Shown: piece by piece, positions 16,977 to 26,336 of the stretch | Layout: every line of letters begins with the position of its first letter | How positions within the stretch are numbered: the first letter of the stretch is position 1 | NCBI RefSeq assembly: GCF_038005225.1 | Contig: NZ_JBBOSU010000001.1 | Location: forward strand, 1,972,001 to 2,036,000 | Direction: 5' to 3' | Origin: Solibacillus sp. FSL K6-1523 | GTDB lineage: Bacteria; Bacillota; Bacilli; Bacillales_A; Planococcaceae | DNA length: 64,000 nucleotides | Program-made: the position numbers and the translations under genes | The notes under the pieces: model-generated | Seen by the model: only the letters and a program-made list of their open reading frames with translations | Told to the model about the DNA's origin: nothing | Database searches by the model: none

Positions 16977-18560
16977 ATGTTTAAAAATTTTTTCGGCAAG
17001 TATGTAGTAACTTTCTTGGTGTTACTGTTACTAATCCCTATTTTAACAAATCAAAAAGCTACAGCTAATTCACTACCTAAAAATGAAATGCGTGCAGCCT
17101 GGATTTCAACAATCAATAATATTGATATGAAGTCAGGTATGAGTCAAGCCCAATATATGCAATGGGCTCAAAAAACTTTAGACAAATTAAAAGCTGATAA
17201 CTTTAATACTGTTATTTTTCAAGTTAAGCCATTAAATGATGCACTGTATCCGTCTAAGCTTGCTCCGTGGTCAGCGTACATAACAGGCAAAAAACAAGGG
17301 ACCAACCCGGGTTTTGATCCATTGCAAATTATGCTGGACGAAGCACATAAGCGAGGCCTAGAACTTCATGCTTGGGTAAACCCATATAGGATCACTATGC
17401 CTTCACATTCTTTGTCTGATTTAACTACTGACAATGTAGCGCGCAAAAATCCTAGTTGGGTAGTGAAATACGGTAAACAATACTACTTAAATCCTGGTTT
17501 GCCAGAAGTACAAAATTACTTAGTATCAACTGTCAGAGAATTAGTAAGCAACTATGATATCGATGCTGTACATATGGATGATTACTTTTATCCTTATAAA
17601 ATTAAAGGTGAGAATTTTCCAGATCAACAAACTTTTAAAAAATATGGTGGCTCTTTCAAAAATATTGAAGACTGGCGCCGAGATAATGTAAATCAATTAG
17701 TAAAAAAGGTTTATGCAAGCATTAACGATATTAAACCACATGTTCAATATGGCATATCTCCGTTTGGCATTTGGCGCAACAAAGGGCAAGATGCTACAGG
17801 TAGTAACACAAATGGCATGAGTAACTACAGTGACCTCTATGCGGATACAAGACAGTGGATGAAAGATGGCAGTATCGATTACATTACTCCCCAAATCTAT
17901 TGGTCTAGAAGTCATAAAGTAGCCAATTACTCTGTTTTATTAGATTGGTGGGGAAAAGAAGTTGAAACGTACGCAATAGCCCATCCTGTCAATCTGTATA
18001 TTGGGACGGCCGATTATAAAGTTGGCAATGACGCAGATGCTGCATGGAAAAATAAGACGGAACTTGCCAGCCAAGTAATCGACAACAGAGCAAATAAAAA
18101 TGCTCAAGGACAAATGCATTTTTCTCTAAGAAGCATTAACAATAACGGACTTGGCTATGCTGCTAATCTAAAACAGCAACTATACAATACTAAAGCTTTA
18201 ACACCTGCAACTTTTTGGAAAGACCCTACAGTACCGATGCATCCATCCGATGTTAAATTGAGTAAAGAGACCTCTGGCATGAAGCTTGCTATTACAGATG
18301 AAAATAGTACGCAACCAAGGAAATATGTCATATACCGATTTGATGGAGTAGAAGAAGGATCATATGAAGATGTTAAAAATATAGTAGACGTAGTTTATAA
18401 CACAAAAGGGAATACTGTTTATGTAGATACTACTGCAAACAAGAATAAAGTGTACACATATGGCATAAAGGCACTATCTGCTACAGGTGTGGAAAGTGAA
18501 ACCACTTTTGTTTTAAAAGACGGAATACCTATGTACCCAGCCGCTGAAGAGCTAGAGTAA
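16977..18560 (+). CDS. GHL10-family (glycosyl hydrolase-like, YngK-type) secreted protein
   Basis: After a signal sequence (hydrophobic run to about residue 31) comes the GHL10 domain (residues about 38-345) with EMRAAWISTINN, FQVKPLNDALYPS, LHAWVNPYRI, VHMDDYFYPY and DYITPQIYW, followed by a fibronectin-like segment. Relatives are cell-envelope proteins thought to act on wall glycans. The ATG at 16977 follows AAAGGAGAGG. The stop at 18558-18560 comes just before an SLH domain encoded in another frame, so this allele has probably lost its wall anchor. Confidence 0.85.
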   Translation: MFKNFFGKYVVTFLVLLLLIPILTNQKATANSLPKNEMRAAWISTINNIDMKSGMSQAQYMQWAQKTLDKLKADNFNTVIFQVKPLNDALYPSKLAPWSAYITGKKQGTNPGFDPLQIMLDEAHKRGLELHAWVNPYRITMPSHSLSDLTTDNVARKNPSWVVKYGKQYYLNPGLPEVQNYLVSTVRELVSNYDIDAVHMDDYFYPYKIKGENFPDQQTFKKYGGSFKNIEDWRRDNVNQLVKKVYASINDIKPHVQYGISPFGIWRNKGQDATGSNTNGMSNYSDLYADTRQWMKDGSIDYITPQIYWSRSHKVANYSVLLDWWGKEVETYAIAHPVNLYIGTADYKVGNDADAAWKNKTELASQVIDNRANKNAQGQMHFSLRSINNNGLGYAANLKQQLYNTKALTPATFWKDPTVPMHPSDVKLSKETSGMKLAITDENSTQPRKYVIYRFDGVEEGSYEDVKNIVDVVYNTKGNTVYVDTTANKNKVYTYGIKALSATGVESETTFVLKDGIPMYPAAEELE

Positions 18561-18787
18561 CCCCTACAAGCCATCCATACTATGAGGCGATTAGGAAACT
18601 TCAACAAGCGGGCATCATAGACGGCTCAAACGGTGCATTTAATCCAAACGTATCGCTAACGCGTGCGCAACTGGCAAAAATACTTGTACTCGCATTTAGT
18701 ATCACACCAAGTGGGACAAGTACCTTCCAAGATGTTCCGAAAACGCATTTATTCAAATTGTCGAATTCACTATACAACATATTTTAA
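18560..18787 (+). pseudogene. Out-of-frame SLH domain, former C-terminus of the GHL10 gene
   Basis: From 18560 the alternative frame reads on without stop (SHPYYEAIRKLQQAGIIDG, then FNPNVSLTRAQLAKILVLAF and TFQDVPKTH), a clear S-layer homology repeat. It ends in non-SLH residues at 18787. A single frameshift near 18550-18564, where there is a CCCC run, separates it from the upstream gene. Only one SLH unit remains where three are usual, so the locus is truncated as well as shifted. Confidence 0.75.
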
Positions 18788-18831
18788 AATAAGCGTCAAT
18801 TCAGTGCTTTAGTACCTATTTGACGCTTATT
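18788..18831. terminator. Hairpin terminator after the GHL10/SLH locus
   Basis: A 12-bp perfect stem, AATAAGCGTCAA with TTGACGCTTATT. T-rich tails are weak on both strands, so efficiency is uncertain. Confidence 0.55.
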
Positions 18832-18904
18832 AATATTTAAGTAGCATATCAATTTTGACAACTAGCCTTTTACGTTTGAAAAATTAGGTGCAGCAACATA
18901 ACAA

Positions 18905-19342
18905 TTAGTTTCTTCGAGTTTTAGAAAAAAAGATAAACCCTAAAAGTACAATCGCAAAAATTCCTAAACCTCGATAAATGTATTGGGTGAAATCTTCTTT
19001 GTATGTGTATTCGCCATCTCGATTCGCTTTTATAAATTGACCATTTTCATCTTGAACTGCGATGGCGATCATCGGATCAACATCCTTGATAGAATAATAT
19101 TTCGTCCCTTTTGGATAGACATTTGAGAAATTGCCGCCATATGATTCCATATCTGAATACGCAGTTACTTTGCCGATTTTTTTATCAATATCCGTAACTG
19201 TCTCCTTGCTAATTACATAAATATGTTCATCCCAAACGACAAAAGAATAAACCCAACTTGTTGCATTCGCCGTGAATGGAAATAATGAAGCGGTTAAAAT
19301 ACTTATTGCTACTACGAAAGGTAAAAAAGTTTTAGAATGCAA
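18905..19342 (-). CDS. Hypothetical membrane protein with signal peptide and C-terminal helix
   Basis: I do not recognise this family. From a TTG at 19342 (GGGAGTG 7 bp upstream) the protein is 145 residues: a signal-like helix, an extracellular stretch of about 90 residues with VYSFVVWDEHIYVIS and SDMESYGGNFSNVYPKGTKY, then a transmembrane helix (GLGIFAIVLLGFIFF) with a basic end. The frame can be extended to an ATG at 19396 with no ribosome binding site. Function unknown; it stands alone. Confidence 0.6.
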   Translation of the reverse strand: MHSKTFLPFVVAISILTASLFPFTANATSWVYSFVVWDEHIYVISKETVTDIDKKIGKVTAYSDMESYGGNFSNVYPKGTKYYSIKDVDPMIAIAVQDENGQFIKANRDGEYTYKEDFTQYIYRGLGIFAIVLLGFIFFSKTRRN

Positions 19343-19480
19343 ATTTACACACTCCCGATATAGTTGATAGTAATAAGACTTATTATATTGAATCATTAGG
19401 GAAATTGCACAATTAATTGACAGGATATTGGAAATTAACGTATGGTAATTATAGTAAATAACGCTTTAAAGGGGTAAATA

Positions 19481-20263
19481 ATGACAACAACCAATTTTGA
19501 AGAATATGATGATCCAATTTTATATGACAAAGAGAATGATGCATATTTGCTTGAAATCCCATTGTTATTAAAATGGGCAGCAGAAAAGCAAGGTCCCATT
19601 ATTGATTTAGCTTGTGGAACCGGGAGAGTAACGATTCCATTAGCGAAAAATGGATTGGAAATGATCGGGGTAGACTTACATAGAGGGATGCTAAATGAAG
19701 CACGCAATAAATCCGAGCTGCTTGGTTTACCGATTGAATGGATTGAGCAAGATTGTACGAAGCTAAGTTTAGTTACCAAAAGCAATCTAATTTATTCAGT
19801 CGGCAATTCGTTTCAGCATTTCCTTACGAATAAAGCGCAGGATGAATTACTAACCTCAGTAAACAATCATTTAGAGCTTGGCGGAGTTTTTATTTTTGAC
19901 ACTAGATTCCCAAGTGTGGAGGAGTTGCTACAACCCGCAAATGAAGAATATTGGAAATCGTACACCGACCTTGAACCCCAGCAAACAGTGGATGTTTTTA
20001 CGATTAGTAACTATGATTCCTTAGATCAAGTTCAACATTATACGACAATAAGGAAATATAAAAACGAAAATGGTCAAATCATAAACGAAAAAAGGACAAA
20101 TATTCGTTTACGCTACGTATTTCCAAAAGAAATGGAAAGACTTTTACACGCGCATGGTTTTGAAATTCTTCACCTATACAAGGATTGGGAAGAAACGCCC
20201 ATAACAAATGATAGTTATGAGATGGTTTATGTTTGTAAGAAAATGAGGGAACATTCCGCATAA
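19481..20263 (+). CDS. Class I SAM-dependent methyltransferase
   Basis: The 260-residue protein has motif I IDLACGTGRVTIPLAKNG, the acidic residue in GVDLHRGML, and motif IV-like GVFIFDTRFPS. The Rossmann-type methyltransferase fold is clear. The C-terminal beta-rich part resembles small-molecule methyltransferases rather than rRNA enzymes. It stands alone with a terminator about 110 bp downstream. The substrate cannot be told from sequence. Confidence 0.8.
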   Translation: MTTTNFEEYDDPILYDKENDAYLLEIPLLLKWAAEKQGPIIDLACGTGRVTIPLAKNGLEMIGVDLHRGMLNEARNKSELLGLPIEWIEQDCTKLSLVTKSNLIYSVGNSFQHFLTNKAQDELLTSVNNHLELGGVFIFDTRFPSVEELLQPANEEYWKSYTDLEPQQTVDVFTISNYDSLDQVQHYTTIRKYKNENGQIINEKRTNIRLRYVFPKEMERLLHAHGFEILHLYKDWEETPITNDSYEMVYVCKKMREHSA

Positions 20264-20375
20264 CAGCCTAAAAAATAAGGAAACCAACTATTATAGAGAA
20301 AAAATAAAAATTTGTATTTTATTTAGAGGGCTATTAAAATTCTATTACATAAAATTATCGAAACCTTCTAAAAAG

Positions 20376-20417
20376 GTGGTGATATTCGGAAAAATCCCTA
20401 ATTATCACTACTTTTTT
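20376..20417 (+). terminator. Terminator after the methyltransferase gene
   Basis: GTGGTGATA pairs with TATCACTAC (one G-U pair), followed by seven T. Confidence 0.7.
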
Positions 20418-20535
20418 CTATTATTAAAGCAACCTTATAAAAAAAATAGCGTCTGTTCTTTTCTAACTGGGAGTAAACTGCTATTATGGGTATAGTGTGA
20501 CAACAGTCAGTGAATTATGAGAGTGGTGAAATTGA

Positions 20536-22050
20536 ATGGATGAACAAAAGAAAGATGGGGAACAACACGAACAAAATGAACAACAAGCACAAGTCGTAAA
20601 GCCTGCGGGTAAATTTTTACAACTGAAACCATTTGCGTTCATTATGATCCTGTTCCTAACAATTTTGGTCACTGCTGGACTAACAATTTTTGCCTTAACA
20701 TTTGGTGAGAAAAAGGTTGTTGAAGTAAAGGTACCAGTAGAACGAGCAGAATTTAAAAAATTATATGAAGCGTATGATAAATTAAATTCAAAATATTACG
20801 TTGAAATTGATCAAGAAAAAGTGCTTTATGGCGCGATTAACGGAATGTTTGATGCGCTTGGTGATCCTTATTCGGATTATATGAATCAGGAAGAAGCGAA
20901 ATCATTTAATGAAAGCTTATCTTCTAGCTTCCAAGGAATTGGTGCTGAAATTCAAGAACGTAATGGATACATTATGATTGTATCACCGATTAAAAATACA
21001 CCAGCTGAAAAAGCGGGACTTCAACCAAAAGATATGATTCTTGCGGTTGATGGGAAAAGTGTTAAAGGGTTGAGCGCAACAGAAGCAGTACTTTTAATCC
21101 GTGGCGAAAAAGGGACAAATGTTACACTAAAAGTTCAACGCGGTGATGCAGAGCCGATGGAATTTACATTGGTTCGAGCGGATATTCCAGTAGAAACGGT
21201 TTATGGTGATATGGGCGAGGATAAAATTGCACATATTCAAATTACCTCATTTAGTGAAGATACAACAAATGAGTTAGATAAGCTGTTGAAGGAATATGAA
21301 AATCTTGGGATGAAAGGAATCGTCCTTGATGTCCGTCAAAATCCAGGTGGCTATTTAAATGGAGCCATTGAAATTTCCAATATGTTTGTAGAAGAGGGCA
21401 AGGCAATCGTTCAAATTGAAGAACGTGACGCAGCGCCACAAACGATCTTTGCTGAAAAGGGTCCAAAATATCAATTACCTATTACGGTACTCATTGATGA
21501 AGGAAGTGCATCTGCTTCAGAAATTTTAGCAGCGGCATTAAGTGAATCAGCAGGTGCCAAAATTGTTGGATTAAAATCGTTTGGTAAAGGCACAATGCAA
21601 GAAGTCATTTATTTAGAAGATGGTGCGAATCTGAAATTTACTACAGGTAAATGGTTAACACCAAAAGGCAATTGGATTAATGAAAAAGGAATCAAACCAG
21701 ATGTAGAAGTGAAGTACCCTGATTATGCTTCGTTATCTTATATTGATCCAAAGCAACAATATGAAGTAGGTTCAGAAAATGCGGTCATTACTTCTGCAGA
21801 ACGAATTTTAGAAGTATTAGGCTATTCACCTGGAACTGTGGATAAAATTTTCGATGAAGAAACAGAAAAAGCATTGAAACAATTCCAAGAAGCGAATACT
21901 TTAGAAGTAAACGGCATTCTAACTGGAGAAACAACGTATGCTTTACTCGATGCGATCAGTCAAAAGTTAAAAACAGATGACCCGCAAATTGTAAAAGCGA
22001 AGGAAATATTAGGCGTGACACCAGTGGAAGAAGAAACAACAAGTAATTAA
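20536..22050 (+). CDS. S41 carboxy-terminal processing protease (CtpB-type)
   Basis: The 504-residue protein is, in order, an acidic/Gln-rich cytoplasmic tail, a transmembrane helix (about 36-58), a helical N-domain, PDZ (about 125-215, GIGAEIQERNG), the S41 protease core with the nucleophile Ser in DEGSASASE and the Lys in KSFGKGTMQE, and a peptidoglycan-binding domain (about 415-485). This is the layout of Bacillus CtpA/CtpB, which cleave partners outside the membrane; CtpB acts on SpoIVFA in sporulation. All catalytic residues are present. Confidence 0.92.
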   Translation: MDEQKKDGEQHEQNEQQAQVVKPAGKFLQLKPFAFIMILFLTILVTAGLTIFALTFGEKKVVEVKVPVERAEFKKLYEAYDKLNSKYYVEIDQEKVLYGAINGMFDALGDPYSDYMNQEEAKSFNESLSSSFQGIGAEIQERNGYIMIVSPIKNTPAEKAGLQPKDMILAVDGKSVKGLSATEAVLLIRGEKGTNVTLKVQRGDAEPMEFTLVRADIPVETVYGDMGEDKIAHIQITSFSEDTTNELDKLLKEYENLGMKGIVLDVRQNPGGYLNGAIEISNMFVEEGKAIVQIEERDAAPQTIFAEKGPKYQLPITVLIDEGSASASEILAAALSESAGAKIVGLKSFGKGTMQEVIYLEDGANLKFTTGKWLTPKGNWINEKGIKPDVEVKYPDYASLSYIDPKQQYEVGSENAVITSAERILEVLGYSPGTVDKIFDEETEKALKQFQEANTLEVNGILTGETTYALLDAISQKLKTDDPQIVKAKEILGVTPVEEETTSN

Positions 22051-22071
22051 TTCGAACGAACAAAATAAATG

Positions 22072-22110
22072 GGCTGGTACGGGATGTTTTATTTCATCTT
22101 GTTGCCAGCC
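22072..22110 (+). terminator. Stem-loop between the S41 protease and COG0523 genes
   Basis: GGCTGG and CCAGCC, with inner GGGATG/CATCTT pairing. The tail (TATTGTT) has few T, so it may only attenuate. Confidence 0.45.
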
Positions 22111-22132
22111 TATTGTTATAGGAAGTGATTGG

Positions 22133-23038
22133 ATGAAGGACGTATATTTATTTAGTGGATTTTTGGGAAGCGGTAAAACATCGATGTTGACGGATGTCAT
22201 CAGGCAATTGAAGGGAAAGGGATTAAAACCAGCTGTTATTATGAACGAACTTGGTAAGCTGCCCTTTGACTCCCAAGCAGTGGAAGAGGATGTACCATTA
22301 AAAGAAATGCTCGAAGGATGTATTTGTTGTACGGGTTCTGAGAAGACAGAGGCGCAAATACAGTCATTACTACATGATCAGGAGTTTGATGTACTCATTA
22401 TCGAAACAACGGGCGCAGCGCATCCTGTAGAGGCATTAGACGCGGTATACTCCCCAATTTTTGCAGGGCAACTTAATATTAAAGGGATTATTACCGTTGC
22501 AGATAGTAAATTATGGCTTGACCGGGCGAGTTTAACACCACAAATCCGTTCATTATTTATGGAACAAATTCGCCATGCGCATTTATTACTAGCAAATAAA
22601 ATGGATTTACTAACAGAGTCCAAGCAAGCTCAAGTAGTATTGGAATTGCAAGGGGTAAATCCGAGTGCCTTTATTTTACAAACGACAAATGGACGAGTAC
22701 CGCTTCATTTACTAGAGAAAATGCAATCAACTGCGAGGGTTTCGAAAGATGAAATTGTTTCGGCGCGCATCGGGAAAAGCTTCAATTTAGGCTCTAGACT
22801 TGTAGAATTCAAAGGAAGCTTTACACAGGAACAGTTTGAAGATTGGGTACGCATACTGCCAGACACAGTTTATCGAATGAAAGGTTTTGTGCCAATTGAA
22901 GGTGTAAAAAATCCAATGTTGTTCCAATATGCATACGGAATGGTGCAATGGCTACCAGAGTTCATCAAAATGCCCGCAAACTTAGTGATAATCGGGGAAA
23001 ATATAGAAAGTTTACATGTTATTGGGGATGAAGATTAA
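22133..23038 (+). CDS. COG0523 (CobW-type) GTPase, metal chaperone family
   Basis: The 301-residue G3E GTPase has Walker A GFLGSGKTS, the metal-binding CxCC motif in EGCICCTGS, the Walker B-like region IIETTGAAHP, and the guanine motif NKMDL. A CobW C-terminal domain (FKGSFTQEQFEDWVRILPD) follows. Such proteins deliver Zn, Co or Fe to enzymes. No Zur-like box or metal gene is visible beside it, so the metal is unknown. Confidence 0.88.
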   Translation: MKDVYLFSGFLGSGKTSMLTDVIRQLKGKGLKPAVIMNELGKLPFDSQAVEEDVPLKEMLEGCICCTGSEKTEAQIQSLLHDQEFDVLIIETTGAAHPVEALDAVYSPIFAGQLNIKGIITVADSKLWLDRASLTPQIRSLFMEQIRHAHLLLANKMDLLTESKQAQVVLELQGVNPSAFILQTTNGRVPLHLLEKMQSTARVSKDEIVSARIGKSFNLGSRLVEFKGSFTQEQFEDWVRILPDTVYRMKGFVPIEGVKNPMLFQYAYGMVQWLPEFIKMPANLVIIGENIESLHVIGDED

Positions 23039-23120
23039 TCCGTCAACCCCTTTTGAAATGTAATAATCTCTTACATTGGCAAATTTTATAGTGAAAATAG
23101 ATAGGGAAATACAATAAAAA

Positions 23121-23175
23121 AGGCTTATAGATTGGTAGATGGCGTCATTACCAATTTATAGGCCGTTTTTTTTTT
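23121..23175 (+). terminator. Strong terminator after the COG0523 gene
   Basis: A long stem (AGGCTTATAGATTGGTA with TACCAATTTATAGGCC) is followed by ten T. Confidence 0.85.
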
Positions 23176-23217
23176 GAATTGTATTTTACGATAGGAGCAT
23201 GAAAGGAGGCGTACAAA

Positions 23218-24336
23218 GTGAAAAAACAGTTTATGACATTTTGTGCAGTAATACTTTTAGCAACGCAAGCACCAATTGCCAATGCATCGGAAGCTACCCC
23301 GAAATCACCAGAGTTACCGAAGCGCGGCTACAACCATCAGTTAGCAACATACAATCCATATGAAATGGTGAAATTTAAATATAATGAAATGACGAGTTTA
23401 GAAGATTCGTCGATGATTGCAGTTTCTTACTATGGTTTGAAATTACAAATTCCGAAAGTAAATTGGGGGCAAATTGTAAAACCAAGTCAGAAACCAAATT
23501 GGAATTTGATTGTAAAACCAGAGTGGAAGCCAAGTGAAAAGCCAGTTTGGAAACCAGAGTGGAAGCCAAGCGAAAAACCAGTTTGGAAACCAGAGTGGAA
23601 GCCGAGTGAAAAACCAGAAGATAAACCAGTGGACAAGCCGAGTGAAAAACCAGAAGATAAACCAGTGGACAAGCCGATCGAAAAACCAGAAGATAAACCA
23701 GTGGACAAGCCAATCGAAAAACCAGAAGATAAACCAGTGGACAAGCCGAGTGAAAAGCCAGAAGATAAACCAGTGGACAAGCCAATCGAAAAACCAGAAG
23801 ATAAACCAGTGGACAAGCCGATCGAAAAACCAGAAGATAAACCAGTTGATAAGCCGATCGAAAAACCAGAAGATAAGCCAAGCGAAAAACCAGAAGATCA
23901 ACCTGTAGTAAAACCAGGTGAACCAGAGGGTGATAAGCAAGAACAAGGCTCATCAACAATTGATGCAATCGAAGCAAAAGTTGTAGAATTAACAAATGTG
24001 GAACGTGCGAAAAGCGGGTTAAAACCACTTCAAATTGATCGTCCGTTAATGGCGTCGGCACGTGAAAAATCGCAGGATATGAAAATTAATAATTACTTTT
24101 CACATACATCACCGACATGGGGAAGCCCATTTGATCAATTAAAGAAGCGAGGTATTTCATATAGTTCAGCAGGTGAAAATATCGCAAAAGGTCAACAAAC
24201 TGCAGAAAAAGTAGTGGAAGGTTGGATGAATTCAGCTGGACACCGTGCCAATATTTTAGATGGTAACTATACGCATATTGGTGTGGGTTATGTGAAAGAT
24301 GGTAACATTTGGACGCAACAATTTATAAAAAAATAA
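23218..24336 (+). CDS. Secreted CAP-domain protein with [11 protein letters not shown] repeats (YkwD-like)
   Basis: The 372-residue protein starts at a GTG behind AAAGGAGG and has a signal peptide ending near ANASEA, a roughly 60-residue leader, a Pro/Lys/Glu/Asp repeat region (about residues 82-240), and a C-terminal CAP/SCP domain (about 247-372) with [19 protein letters not shown] and [18 protein letters not shown]. The repeat probably spans or binds the cell wall, as in other Lys-Pro-rich wall-spanning linkers. Bacillus relatives are spore or surface proteins of unknown activity. Long frames on the opposite strand here are by-products of the repeat. Confidence 0.85.
   Translation: MKKQFMTFCAVILLATQAPIANASEATPKSPELPKRGYNHQLATYNPYEMVKFKYNEMTSLEDSSMIAVSYYGLKLQIPKVNWGQIVKPSQKPNWNLIVKPEWKPSEKPVWKPEWKPSEKPVWKPEWKPSEKPEDKPVDKPSEKPEDKPVDKPIEKPEDKPVDKPIEKPEDKPVDKPSEKPEDKPVDKPIEKPEDKPVDKPIEKPEDKPVDKPIEKPEDKPSEKPEDQPVVKPGEPEGDKQEQGSSTIDAIEAKVVELTNVERAKSGLKPLQIDRPLMASAREKSQDMKINNYFSHTSPTWGSPFDQLKKRGISYSSAGENIAKGQQTAEKVVEGWMNSAGHRANILDGNYTHIGVGYVKDGNIWTQQFIKK
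23605..23880 (+). repeat. 36-bp coding tandem repeat (VNTR) in the CAP gene
   Basis: Seven complete 36-bp units encode (S/I)[11 protein letters not shown], followed by a shortened unit at 23857-23880. An older [12 protein letters not shown]-type repeat precedes it (from about 23520). Units differ mainly at the first codon (AGT or ATC) and at silent sites. In-frame length means copy-number change alters protein length without disrupting the CAP domain. Confidence 0.9.
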
Positions 24337-24344
24337 GCACACTT

Positions 24345-24385
24345 ACAACCTACTTCTAATATGGAAGTAGGTTGTGTTTATTTTT
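24345..24385 (+). terminator. Terminator after the CAP-domain gene
   Basis: The 12-bp perfect stem ACAACCTACTTC with GAAGTAGGTTGT is followed by a T-rich tail. Confidence 0.8.
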
Positions 24386-24537
24386 CAGAGGAGTATATTG
24401 CGTAAAATGAAGCAAATCATTTATAGTAATTTAGACCTTAAAATAGCTGTGCATACATTCAATTTATGATATATCGCCATTTTTTCTCGCATTAGGATTT
24501 TTTTGAACGTAGTAATTGTGCTACAATATCGTTATAG

Positions 24538-24576
24538 ACAAGCATATGGTAACTTAACGTGCTTGTTAACTTTTTT
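24538..24576 (+). promoter_or_regulatory. Terminator-like leader upstream of the MurG paralogue
   Basis: ACAAGCA (24538-24544) pairs with TGCTTGT (24560-24566), followed by TTTTTT (24571-24576). A possible -10 box, TACAAT, lies at 24522-24527, so the hairpin would start within a few bases of +1. The rest of the 320-bp gap (24337-24658) holds nothing else I recognise. Attenuation is a guess. Confidence 0.35.
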
Positions 24577-24658
24577 AAATTAAAAGAAGAAAAGGCATGG
24601 ATTCAAAAAACATGGCATAAAATTATAAAAGAGAATTGATTGTGTTAGGAGTAAACGT

Positions 24659-25735
24659 ATGAAAGAAAAGACAATTATATTAACAGGTGGGGGAACAGCT
24701 GGGCACGTTTCTTTAAATGAAGCAATTATTCCGTCACTTATTGAAGCTGGTTATAACGTTCACTATATTGGTTCACATGATGGAATCGAAAAAGAATTAA
24801 TTGGGAATGCGTTTCCCGAGTTACCTTACCATAGCATTTCGAGTGGGAAATTACGCCGCTATTTTTCAATGAAAAACTTTAGTGATCCGTTCCGCGTATT
24901 AGCGGGGGTTGTGCAAGCATTTACGATAATAAAAAAAATAAAGCCCTCGATTATTTTCTCTAAAGGTGGATTTGTATCTGTTCCAGTTGTCATGGCAGCT
25001 AAGCTTGCGAATGTACCCGTTGTCGTGCATGAATCGGATGTAACACCAGGGTTAGCCAATAAATTAGCGTTGCCATTTGCTTCTCATATTTTTACTGTTT
25101 TTAAAGAGACGATGAAGCATTTACCTAATGACAAAGCAACGTGTACGGGATCCATTATCCGTCAACAATTATTTGATGGCGATAAAGCGCGCGGGTTAGC
25201 CTATTGTGGTTTCACTGATGAAAAGAAAGTGTTGTTAGTGATGGGTGGAAGTTTAGGCTCTGTCGTAATTAATGATGCACTACGCGAAAATCTCGATGAA
25301 TTATTAAAAGATTATCAAATTATTCATCTTTGCGGTAAGGGGAATGTGGATAGTCGTTTGACGTCATTGTCAGGATACAAACAATTTGATTATGTGACGA
25401 CGGAATTACCTGATTTACTCTATGCTTCTGATTATATTGTATCAAGAGCGGGTTCAAATTCTATTTTTGAATTTTTAGCACTGCATAAACCGATGCTGTT
25501 AATTCCATTATCTGCAGCGAAAAGTAGAGGGGATCAAATTTTGAATGCACGGTTATTTAAAAAACAAGGTTTTGCAGATATTTTAGATGAAGAATCGATA
25601 TCAAAGTCGTCATTTTTACGTGCGATTAAAAACTTAGAAGCGCATGCCGATGAAATGCAAGATCGCATGTTTGATGTAGAACACCCAAAAACTCCAGCAG
25701 AAATGGTGTCGTTAATTACACAGTATGAGATTTAA
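24659..25735 (+). CDS. MurG-type UDP-GlcNAc glycosyltransferase (MurG2-like paralogue)
   Basis: The 358-residue GT-B protein has the MurG N-terminal glycine loop (LTGGGTAGHVSLNEAI), VHESDVTPGLANK, the second glycine loop MGGSLGS, and the donor-binding block VSRAGSNSIFEFLALHKPMLLIP. MurG adds GlcNAc to lipid I on the inner membrane face. No division or wall cluster surrounds it, and the acceptor loop reads TAGHVSLN rather than TGGHVTPN, so it is probably the second MurG (MurG2) found in several Bacillales. TTAGGAG precedes the ATG. Confidence 0.85.
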   Translation: MKEKTIILTGGGTAGHVSLNEAIIPSLIEAGYNVHYIGSHDGIEKELIGNAFPELPYHSISSGKLRRYFSMKNFSDPFRVLAGVVQAFTIIKKIKPSIIFSKGGFVSVPVVMAAKLANVPVVVHESDVTPGLANKLALPFASHIFTVFKETMKHLPNDKATCTGSIIRQQLFDGDKARGLAYCGFTDEKKVLLVMGGSLGSVVINDALRENLDELLKDYQIIHLCGKGNVDSRLTSLSGYKQFDYVTTELPDLLYASDYIVSRAGSNSIFEFLALHKPMLLIPLSAAKSRGDQILNARLFKKQGFADILDEESISKSSFLRAIKNLEAHADEMQDRMFDVEHPKTPAEMVSLITQYEI

Positions 25736-25740
25736 AACGC

Positions 25741-25783
25741 AAATAATGGCATTCTGACTTATCGTCGGAATGCCATTATTTTT
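25741..25783. terminator. Bidirectional terminator between convergent genes
   Basis: A long stem (AAATAATGGCATTC with GAATGCCATTATTT) carries T-runs on both sides and serves the MurG paralogue on plus and the acetyltransferase on minus. Confidence 0.85.
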
Positions 25784-25787
25784 AATT

Positions 25788-26336
25788 TTACATTGCTTGC
25801 TCTTCTTCATCACTTTGCGTATGAGCAGTTGTAATATAGAATAAATCTTTCGGTATTTTAAATAGATGAAATTTTATCTCACCTAGATTAATTTGTTCGA
25901 AAAGGATTGGATTTGTCTGTTCCGCATCAATGACATAAGGTAATTTTAATGCGGCAGCTTTTGAACGTTCATTTTCTTTGCGAATTCGCAGAAACACGGT
26001 GTTGAAGTCATACTCAAAAAAGAGTTCGTTTAAAAAGGCTAATTTCGCTTTCTGATTATAGCCTAATCCTTGGTATGGCTTGCCAATCCATGTACCTAAA
26101 AATCCAGCGCCATCTTGAATATCAAAAATACTAATGGTACCAATCGGAATGCCCCACTCATCAGTAATTGTTCTAGAAATGGCTTTTTCGTTAATTTCTT
26201 CTTCCATTAATTGTTTTGTCATAAATAGATATTCTTCAGCAGAAGTTGCTTTTTGTCGAACAAAAGGAAATACAGCAGGATGTTTTATGAGTTCATATAG
26301 TTCTGCAGTTTCGTATAGTTCTCGTTGTTTTAACAT
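25788..26336 (-). CDS. GNAT-family N-acetyltransferase (RimJ/RimL-like)
   Basis: The 182-residue protein has FLGTWIGKPYQGLGYNQKAK as its acetyl-CoA motif and RKENERSKAAALKL later, like the gene at 11751-12293. An acidic C-terminal tail (SDEEEQAM) is extra. AAAGGAGG precedes the ATG by 9 bp. It stands alone; the substrate is unknown. Confidence 0.78.
   Translation of the reverse strand: MLKQRELYETAELYELIKHPAVFPFVRQKATSAEEYLFMTKQLMEEEINEKAISRTITDEWGIPIGTISIFDIQDGAGFLGTWIGKPYQGLGYNQKAKLAFLNELFFEYDFNTVFLRIRKENERSKAAALKLPYVIDAEQTNPILFEQINLGEIKFHLFKIPKDLFYITTAHTQSDEEEQAM

Noticed and set aside
18550-18570. Programmed ribosomal frameshift joining the GHL10 protein to its SLH domain
   Set aside because: No slippery heptamer or downstream pseudoknot is evident, and the SLH region is itself truncated to one unit, so simple decay is more likely.
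23375-24061. Long minus-strand and shifted open frames (228, 167, 124 and 109 residues) across the CAP gene
   Set aside because: They arise because the 36-bp repeat lacks stops in several frames. The plus-strand frame has the signal peptide, ribosome binding site and CAP domain.
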